NCBI GenBank assembly: GCA_964498125.1
Contig: CAZCGE010000106.1
Span: forward strand, 1-35,341
Source: CAMDBL01 sp964498125
Lineage (GTDB): Bacteria > Pseudomonadota > Alphaproteobacteria > Rhizobiales > Hyphomicrobiaceae
Length of the DNA stretch: 35,341 nucleotides
Direction: 5' to 3'
Each line of letters starts with the position of its first letter. Positions within the stretch are counted from its first letter, which is position 1. Position numbers and translations under genes: made by a program. Below the pieces are notes generated by a model, which saw only the letters and a list, made by a program, of their open reading frames with translations, was not told where the DNA came from and searched no databases. Positions 30,002-35,341 of this stretch are shown one piece after another.

Positions 30002-31291
30002 ATGGCCAAAACTAATGCGAATCTGCCAAGACATCTAATCCCAGAACTCGAGGAGGCCCTGGCAAGCTCCAGAATCGTCAATGTTATCGGTTCGAGACAG
30101 GCCGGCAAGACGACCCTGGTCCGCGACCTTCTCCAACGCGGATACTTCATCACGTTGGACGATGCCGCCACGCTGCGGGCCATCGAGTCGGACCCCGTCG
30201 GGCAGTTGACAAGCCTAGCCGCCGACCACAAGGGCGAAACCTTGATCATTGATGAGGCCCAGCGCTCGACAACGCTAGCTCTTGCGATCAAGGGCATCGT
30301 CGATACGAACCGCCGCATGGGCCAGTTCGTTCTCACCGGATCTTCCAATGTCTTCACCACTGCCACCGTGGCCGATTCTCTCGCCGGCCGGATGAGGACG
30401 ATAAAGCTTTGGCCTCTGACGATCGCGGAGGTCAAGCGGGGGCAAGTCAGCAAGTTGCTCGACTGGGCGGTGGGAAGCGTCGTCAAGCTGGAGCAACTCG
30501 CCCGGCCTGAAAAACTATCGCGGCGGGACTACCTCGATCTTCTGATGGCAGGCGGATTTCCCGCAACGCGTGATCTGCCGCTCAGGCCCAGACAACGCCA
30601 GTATCGCGACTATGTCGACGCCGTGGTCGAGCGCGACGTTGCGGATGTCCTGCCCATCCGCAAGACGGACCAGCTTCGACGCCTGATCGATCAGATGGCT
30701 TCGCGCACCGGCGAGGAGATCAACGTCTCGGAACTGTCGCAAATCCTCGCGATCAAGCGCGAGACAGTCGAACAGTATCTCGACGTACTGATGCGACTGT
30801 CACTCGTTATCAAGCTCGGCGCTTGGACGTCAGGCGAAAGCAACCGCGAGATCAAGAACGCGAAGTTCCATTTCGTGGACACCGGAGTAGTTTGTGCGCT
30901 TCGCCGGTTCAACGCCTCGACATTCGAGCCTAGCGCAAATCCAACCGCACTCGGCGGCATTCTGGAGAGCTTCGTTTTCAATGAACTCCAGCGTGCCCTG
31001 CCGTTGCAGGAGCACGACTTCAGACTCTATCATTGGCGCAGCGCGGATAAGCGAGAGATCGATATTATCGTCGACGGTGGCACGCACCTCGTGGGGATCG
31101 AGGTCAAATCCTCCGCGACGGTTGGGAAGGACGATTTCAAGCATCTCGATTGGTTTGCTGATCGGGGGCCTGGGCGCAACCGGATCTTCACTGGGATCGT
31201 GTTCTACCTGGGCGAGAACAAGCTGAGCTTCGGCGATCGACGAGTGGCCCTTCCAGTCAGCATCCTGTGGGGCGAAGCGCCGGAGAAGTAA
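30002..31291 (+). CDS. AAA_14/DUF4143 family ATPase with PD-(D/E)XK-like C-terminal domain
   Basis: Encodes 429 aa. Residues 1-150 form an AAA_14 ATPase: Walker A GSRQAGKTTL (30-39), Walker B LIIDEAQ (81-87) and the sensor region LTGSSN (111-116). Residues about 235-270 (NVSELSQILAIKRETVEQYLDVL) look like a winged helix. The C-terminal DUF4143 part has Glu322 in LESFVFNEL, Asp354 in REIDIIV and ExK at 367-369 in GIEVKSS, the layout of a PD-(D/E)XK nuclease core. No function has been firmly set for this widespread family. GGAAGG precedes the ATG at 30002. Its base use is less GC-biased than its neighbours, suggesting transfer. A 23-bp-period repeat array lies directly upstream. Confidence 0.92.
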   Translation: MAKTNANLPRHLIPELEEALASSRIVNVIGSRQAGKTTLVRDLLQRGYFITLDDAATLRAIESDPVGQLTSLAADHKGETLIIDEAQRSTTLALAIKGIVDTNRRMGQFVLTGSSNVFTTATVADSLAGRMRTIKLWPLTIAEVKRGQVSKLLDWAVGSVVKLEQLARPEKLSRRDYLDLLMAGGFPATRDLPLRPRQRQYRDYVDAVVERDVADVLPIRKTDQLRRLIDQMASRTGEEINVSELSQILAIKRETVEQYLDVLMRLSLVIKLGAWTSGESNREIKNAKFHFVDTGVVCALRRFNASTFEPSANPTALGGILESFVFNELQRALPLQEHDFRLYHWRSADKREIDIIVDGGTHLVGIEVKSSATVGKDDFKHLDWFADRGPGRNRIFTGIVFYLGENKLSFGDRRVALPVSILWGEAPEK

Positions 31292-31323
31292 CATACCACT
31301 ACCGGCCAGCCGCTCGGGGATCG

Positions 31324-33627
31324 TCACACTACTGCCATTACTTCCGCCATCGCCCCCGGCGTCGGCGCGTTGCCCTCGTAGCGCGTGATGGCGACGAGGC
31401 AGGTGTGGGCGCTGCAACCTTGCGAGAACGCCGAGCTGCCGATGTCGTGGGTCAGCACGTTGGGGTTGCCGGCGATGTCCAGGGGCCCCTCGGCGGTCTC
31501 GAACGGTGTGTGCCAGGCCCCCGTCGGCAACACGGCAACGCCGGGACGCAGGGCTGCCAGCAGGCGCACGCCGGCCAGGCACCGGCCGCGGTCGTTGTGC
31601 AACAGGGCCGTATCGCCGTCTCGCAAGCCCAAGCGGCCGGCGTCATCGGGATTGATCAGCACCGTCTCGCGGCCGGCGGTCTTGAGCGCCTGGCTGGTAC
31701 GGCCCCAGTCGAGCTGACTGTGCAAGCGGCCTTTTGGCTGCGCGGTCAGCAGATGGAAGGGGAAGCGGCGCGTCTCGGCCGAGCGCAGGTTCTCGGCCTT
31801 GGGGATCCAGGCGGGATGCGGCGGGCAGTCGGGCAGCGCCAGCTTGTCCAGCGTCGCACTGTGCAGCACGATCTTGCCGCTCTCGGTGTTGAGCTTGTGC
31901 GTCAGCGGATCGGTACGGAACTCGGCCAAATGCACGACGTTGCCGCGCGTGGGCACCTCGACCGAGCCCGCCTCCCAGAAGGCGTCGAAGTCCGGCAACG
32001 TGACCTGCAGGCGGCCGGCGGCGTCGGCGCGCGTTTCCTCGTAGAGATGGCGCACCCAGCCCATCTCGTCGCGACCTTCGGTGAACTGCGCCTCGACGCC
32101 GAGTCGGGCCGCGACAGCGCGCATGATGTCGTAGTCGGAGCGCGACTGGCCGAGTGGCGCCACGGCCTGGCGCATGGCGAAGATGTGGTCGGAGCGGCGT
32201 GAGCCGGCAATGTCGTTGCGCTCCAGCGAGGAGCAGGCCGGCAGCACGATGTCGGCGCGCTTGGCTGTCGCCGTCCAGGCGATGTCCTGCACGACGATGG
32301 TTTCAGGTCCCGCCCAGGCGCGCTCCAGGCGGGCCAGATCCTGGTGGTGGTGGAACGGGTTGCCACCGGCCCAGTAGATCAGTCGCGCATCGGGATAGCG
32401 GTGCATGCCGCCGTCGTAAGGGAAGAGTTCGCCGGGCTTCAGCAGCATGTCGGCGATGCGCGCCACCGGAATGAAGCTGGTGTTCGGCTTGGCGCCCTGG
32501 GGGAGTGCCGGCGGCTTGGTCAGCGCTTGCGGCGCGCCGAGCCCGCCGACCGAGGCGACGCCGAACGTTACGCCGCCCCCCGGTTGGCCGATCTGGCCGG
32601 CTACGCAGGCGAGGCCGACAGCTGCCCACCAGGGTTGCTCGCCGTGCAGCGCCCGTTGCAGGCTCCAGCTCATGGTGATCAGCGTGCGCTGCATCGCAAT
32701 GTCGGTGGCAAGCGCGCGAATTTGCGCGGCGGGAATGTCGGTGATGGCGGCGGCCCAGTCCGCCGTTTTAGCCGTGCCGTCACTGGGCCCGCCGAGATAG
32801 GCGATGAACTGCTCGGCGCCGCTGCAGCAGCGATTGAGGAAATCCGTATCCTGCTTGCCTGCCGCGACGATCTCGCCGGCCAGCGCCAGCAACAGCGCAC
32901 TGTCGGTGCCCGGCGCGATCGGCCACCATTCAGCACCCACCCAATCGGGGATGTCGTCGCGGCGCGGCGACACCAGGATGATGCGCACGCCCTTGGCCTT
33001 GATGCGGGCCAGGTTGTCCTCGAGGCAATGGCGCGCGATGCCGCCGGACTCGACTTGCGCGGTGCGCGGCGACAAGGACCCGAACACCAGTAGGATGTCG
33101 GAATGCGCCGCGCAGGTGTCGAGCCCGGTGGCGCGGCCGTAGAAGGAGGCATCGTCGCCCAGCACGTGGCGCATGATGACGGCGCCGGCGCCGACGCTGT
33201 AGGTTTCCACGTGCCCGGTGTAGCCGCCGACGCAGTTCATCAGCCGGCGCACCTGGCTCTGCGCGTGATGGAAGCGCCCCGCGCTGCCCCAGCCATAGGA
33301 GCCGGCGAAGATCGAGTCGTTGCCGTGGGTGGTGCGCACGCGGTCGATCTCGCTGGCGACCAGCCGCGTGGCTTCGTCCCAAGTCACCGGCACGTAGCGG
33401 TCATGGCCACGGCGCGACCGCTGGGCGGGGTCGTGCCGGCTCGCCATCCAGCCCTCGCGCACCATGGGCTGGAGAATGCGCACCGACGGATCGAGCCAGT
33501 CGCGCATCGATTGGATGATGGGAGAGGGCGCGGGATCGGCGGCGAACGGCTCGACGCCGACGATGGCGCCGTTTTCGACCAACACGGTAAAGGCGCCCCA
33601 ATGGGCACAATGCGGGATGCGCTGCAT
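31324..33627 (-). CDS. DMSO reductase-family molybdopterin oxidoreductase (BisC/TorA/DorA type)
   Basis: Encodes 767 aa. The N terminus lacks the CxxC 4Fe-4S site, and GSYGWGSAGRFHH puts Ser115 in the place of the Mo-ligand serine of DMSO/TMAO/biotin sulfoxide reductases. DIVLPACSSLERND and HTPFETAEGPLDIAGNPNVLT are typical of the cofactor domains. No Tat signal is seen, so it probably acts in the cytoplasm, like BisC, to reduce biotin sulfoxide or another S/N-oxide. The ATG at 33627 fits the family start; the frame upstream is non-homologous. No chaperone or cytochrome subunit gene is adjacent. It diverges from the DUF2076 gene. Confidence 0.92.
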   Translation of the reverse strand: MQRIPHCAHWGAFTVLVENGAIVGVEPFAADPAPSPIIQSMRDWLDPSVRILQPMVREGWMASRHDPAQRSRRGHDRYVPVTWDEATRLVASEIDRVRTTHGNDSIFAGSYGWGSAGRFHHAQSQVRRLMNCVGGYTGHVETYSVGAGAVIMRHVLGDDASFYGRATGLDTCAAHSDILLVFGSLSPRTAQVESGGIARHCLEDNLARIKAKGVRIILVSPRRDDIPDWVGAEWWPIAPGTDSALLLALAGEIVAAGKQDTDFLNRCCSGAEQFIAYLGGPSDGTAKTADWAAAITDIPAAQIRALATDIAMQRTLITMSWSLQRALHGEQPWWAAVGLACVAGQIGQPGGGVTFGVASVGGLGAPQALTKPPALPQGAKPNTSFIPVARIADMLLKPGELFPYDGGMHRYPDARLIYWAGGNPFHHHQDLARLERAWAGPETIVVQDIAWTATAKRADIVLPACSSLERNDIAGSRRSDHIFAMRQAVAPLGQSRSDYDIMRAVAARLGVEAQFTEGRDEMGWVRHLYEETRADAAGRLQVTLPDFDAFWEAGSVEVPTRGNVVHLAEFRTDPLTHKLNTESGKIVLHSATLDKLALPDCPPHPAWIPKAENLRSAETRRFPFHLLTAQPKGRLHSQLDWGRTSQALKTAGRETVLINPDDAGRLGLRDGDTALLHNDRGRCLAGVRLLAALRPGVAVLPTGAWHTPFETAEGPLDIAGNPNVLTHDIGSSAFSQGCSAHTCLVAITRYEGNAPTPGAMAEVMAVV

Positions 33628-33851
33628 ATGGTCCGGTTCAGGTTGGGCCCGGGGCGTGCCGCTTCGCTGCCACCCGTGCCACATCAAAGCCGACCGGCGC
33701 CGGCCTGTCGAGGGGCGCGCGCGTTGCGTGGCGATGCGGGTGGGAGAGTCCGGGACGGCGGGGGAGGGGGTTCCGGGCAAGCAGTGGTGCGGATTGTGCC
33801 GCGGGTGACATCCTAGGGTCGCGTTCTGGTGCACAGGTGTCGCGTCAGGAC

Positions 33852-33879
33852 TTGCCCCGGTCCTGGGGATGCCTACATT
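33852..33879 (+). promoter_or_regulatory. Possible promoter of the DUF2076 gene
   Basis: TTGCCC at 33852-33857 and TACATT at 33874-33879, 16 bp apart, about 50 bp before the DUF2076 start. Plausible sigma-70-like boxes but not a strong match. The rest of the 298-bp divergent region shows no other clear signal. Confidence 0.3.
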
Positions 33880-33925
33880 AGGGTCAACTCAACGGGTGCG
33901 GGCACCCATCACAAGGAGATACGGG

Positions 33926-34639
33926 ATGAACGGCGAAGAGCGGCAACTGATCACCGACTTGTTCGATCGCATGCGCGGCGTCGGCGCGGTCGAGAAGGAA
34001 CGCGAGGCGGAAGCTCTTATCAACCAGAGCGTGCGGCAGATTCCGGATTCGGCCTACCTGCTGGTGCAGTCCGTGCTGGTGCAGGAGAACGCCCTGCAGA
34101 TGGCCAACGGTCGCATCGAGGAGCTCGAAGAGCGCGTGCGCCAGCTCGAGCAGCAGGCGCCGCGGCCGGCGCAACAGGGCTCCGGTGGCTTCCTCGGCGG
34201 GCTGTGGGGGGGAGGCGCGGCTGCCCGCAATCCCGCGCCTGCTGGGCGCAGCTCGGTGCCAGCCTTTGGCCAGGGCCGGCCCATGGGCGCCCCTCCGGCG
34301 GCCGGTGGCGGCGCCTGGGGCAGCGCCCCCGGCTATGGTCAACAACCGCCGCAACAGCAGGCATCGGGTGGCGGCAGCTTCATGAAAACGGCGATGATGA
34401 CGGCGGCCGGCGTTGCCGGCGGCATGCTGCTCGCCAGCTCGATCTCGAACATGATGAAGGGCGACACCGCCAGCACTGCTGGTGGCGCATCGTCGGCGTC
34501 CAACGACCCGGCCTCCAGCCAGCAGGCCAGCAACGTCGGCTATGACGACGCCGACAATGATCCCGGCGCCGTGGATACCGCCGACGATGGCGGCAGCTGG
34601 GGCGGCGGCGACATCAGCGGCGGCGATATGGACGCCTGA
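33926..34639 (+). CDS. DUF2076 domain-containing protein
   Basis: Encodes 237 aa. The N-terminal part (MNGEERQLITDLFDRM onward, to about residue 90, including the coiled coil MANGRIEELEERVRQLEQQ) is the DUF2076 hallmark. A Gly/Pro/Gln-rich linker, a short hydrophobic helix (MMTAAGVAGGMLLASSI) and an acidic Asp/Gly/Ser tail follow. Members are widespread in alpha- and gammaproteobacteria and their function is unknown; the glycine-rich region and single hydrophobic segment suggest membrane association. AAGGAGAT precedes the ATG at ideal spacing. Confidence 0.93.
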   Translation: MNGEERQLITDLFDRMRGVGAVEKEREAEALINQSVRQIPDSAYLLVQSVLVQENALQMANGRIEELEERVRQLEQQAPRPAQQGSGGFLGGLWGGGAAARNPAPAGRSSVPAFGQGRPMGAPPAAGGGAWGSAPGYGQQPPQQQASGGGSFMKTAMMTAAGVAGGMLLASSISNMMKGDTASTAGGASSASNDPASSQQASNVGYDDADNDPGAVDTADDGGSWGGGDISGGDMDA

Positions 34640-34662
34640 CGCAGTATCGCGGTGAGATTTGC

Positions 34663-34710
34663 AGGGCCGCATCAGCTTTCCTCCGCGGTGGGGAACGTCG
34701 ATGCGGCCCT
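34663..34710. terminator. Inverted repeat between convergent DUF2076 and DUF488 genes
   Basis: AGGGCCGCATC (34663-34673) and GATGCGGCCCT (34700-34710) are perfect 11-bp complementary arms with a 26-nt loop, 24 bp after the DUF2076 stop. The position between two convergent genes fits a shared terminator, but the loop is long and there is no clear T-run, so the function is uncertain. Confidence 0.5.
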
Positions 34711-34743
34711 TGCCTTATGTGGTCGCGAACGGTGGCACGCGCC

Positions 34744-35097
34744 TCACGGCGCCTCGAGGATCAGCTTCAAGGCCACGGCGTTGTTGTGCGTCTCGTTGCG
34801 GGCGGCATAGAGCAGCGTCAGCGTGCTCTTGCGTGCCACTGCCCGGAGCTTGTCGAGGCTGGCTTGCGCGTCGGGCGCGGCCAGCTCCAGGCGGTAGGCG
34901 GCGACGAAGTCGTCCCATTGCCCGGCGTCATGGTCGAAGCGGCGGCGCAGCGCGCTGCTCGGCGCCAACGAGTTCGCCCAATCGTCGATGCGCGCCGCCT
35001 GCCGCGCAATTCCCCGCGGCCACAGCCGATCGACCAGGATGCGAACGCCGTCGGCGGCGCTGGCATCCTCATGGATGCGTTTGATCCGGATGGGCAT
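34744..35097 (-). CDS. DUF488 family protein
   Basis: Encodes 117 aa, the usual size. Conserved features are VRILVDRLWPRGI, RIDDWANSLAPS-type sequence, the LRRRFDHDAGQWDDF block, and a late LTLLYAARNETHNNAVAL segment. DUF488 proteins are small cytoplasmic proteins of unknown function, often in stress or uptake contexts. The ATG at 35097 matches the family start (MPIRIKRIHE); the frame upstream runs into a repeat. It is convergent with DUF2076. Confidence 0.93.
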   Translation of the reverse strand: MPIRIKRIHEDASAADGVRILVDRLWPRGIARQAARIDDWANSLAPSSALRRRFDHDAGQWDDFVAAYRLELAAPDAQASLDKLRAVARKSTLTLLYAARNETHNNAVALKLILEAP

Positions 35098-35111
35098 CAG
35101 GGCCTTTCGCC

Positions 35112-35124
35112 GGGGTCTGACCCC
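35112..35124. repeat. GGGGTCTGACCCC palindrome, copy 2
   Basis: Perfect 6+1+6 palindrome immediately upstream of the DUF488 gene and 20 bp before palindromic element copy 5. Same core as at 146-156. Confidence 0.65.
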
Positions 35125-35144
35125 ATTGGCGCTAACATAGCTGC

Positions 35145-35301
35145 CGTCATTCCGGAAACGCGAGGCCACTTCGGCCGAGCGTTATCCGGAACCCAGCGTA
35201 AAAAGCGTGCGAAGCACACAATATTGCGTCCTTCGGACGATTCTTACGCTGGGTTCCGGCGCGCGTCGGCGCAAAAGGGCGCCTCCTTGGCCGGAATGAC
35301 G
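35145..35301. repeat. Modular palindromic element, copy 5 (157 bp)
   Basis: Ends CGTCATTCCGG/CCGGAATGACG. The left arm is type B (GCGAGGCCACTTCGGCCGAG). The right arm is the reverse complement of the type A left arm of copies 1 and 4 (AAAGGGCGCCTCCTTGG), not type C. The inner stem is GGAACCCAGCG with CGCTGGGTTCC, and the loop contains GTCCTTCGGAC. It is flanked on both sides by GGGGTCTGACCCC-like palindromes. Confidence 0.85.
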
Positions 35302-35328
35302 ACGTGAATTACTCTATCTTAGCGCGTA

Positions 35329-35340
35329 TGGGGCTGACCC
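35329..35340. repeat. GGGGCTGACCCC, near-palindrome, copy 3
   Basis: One base shorter than copy 2 (T missing), at the extreme right end of the window. What it borders lies outside the sequence. Confidence 0.5.
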
Positions 35341-35341
35341 C

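Overview
The window is chromosomal DNA of a high-GC proteobacterium, most likely an alphaproteobacterium. The evidence is the mix of gene families (tripartite tricarboxylate carrier, aerobic CO-dehydrogenase-type molybdenum hydroxylase, LLM monooxygenase, DUF2076, DUF488), the codon bias, and intergenic palindromic elements of the kind common in Hyphomicrobiales and Rhodospirillales genomes. No genus can be named from this sequence. There are no rRNA or tRNA genes, no plasmid or phage backbone genes and no CRISPR-Cas. The region is mostly metabolic and transport housekeeping, interrupted by small accessory islands.

Layout. Positions 1-138 are the 3' tail of a group II intron (domains V and VI). 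Next, on the minus strand, come tctA and tctB (no tctC visible) and a tungstate importer, tupB-tupC-tupA. A divergent one-component HTH plus substrate-binding-fold regulator follows (4772-5653). An LLM-family flavin monooxygenase (minus) and a NodB-type deacetylase (plus) diverge from a shared promoter region at about 7.1 kb. A CoxM/CoxS/CoxL-type molybdenum hydroxylase spans 8.2-14.7 kb but is split. The FAD and 2Fe-2S subunits are on the minus strand and the catalytic subunit on the plus strand. Between them lie an AT-richer orphan gene and a vapBC pair whose vapC is frameshifted. An exported MetX-fold hydrolase follows.

From 16.2 to 17.9 kb is an accessory islet: the last codons of a second deacetylase gene, then a minus-strand cluster of two tiny ORFs, a membrane-anchored TIR protein and a six-helix membrane protein. 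Core genes resume with smpB and dapA, a lytic transglycosylase, a sulfotransferase-TPR protein, a MetE-C-terminal-like protein coupled to an alpha/beta hydrolase, an MBL-fold hydrolase, a GIY-YIG nuclease, an acetamidase/formamidase with an MFS carrier, an AAA+/DUF4143 ATPase, a DMSO-reductase-family molybdoenzyme, DUF2076 and DUF488.

Three non-coding structures stand out. (1) Seven copies of a TAACGGTCATNNNGTG-like unit, at an exact 23-bp period (29825-29978), sit directly upstream of the AAA+/DUF4143 gene. (2) Five copies (four full, one half) of a modular palindromic element have CGTCATTCCGG/CCGGAATGACG ends. Their arms occur in different combinations and orientations, and copies bracket the GIY-YIG nuclease gene. 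(3) GGGTCTGACCC-type palindromes lie at both ends of the window.

A functional theme is molybdenum/tungsten: a tungstate importer with its probable oxyanion-sensing regulator occurs near two different molybdopterin enzymes.
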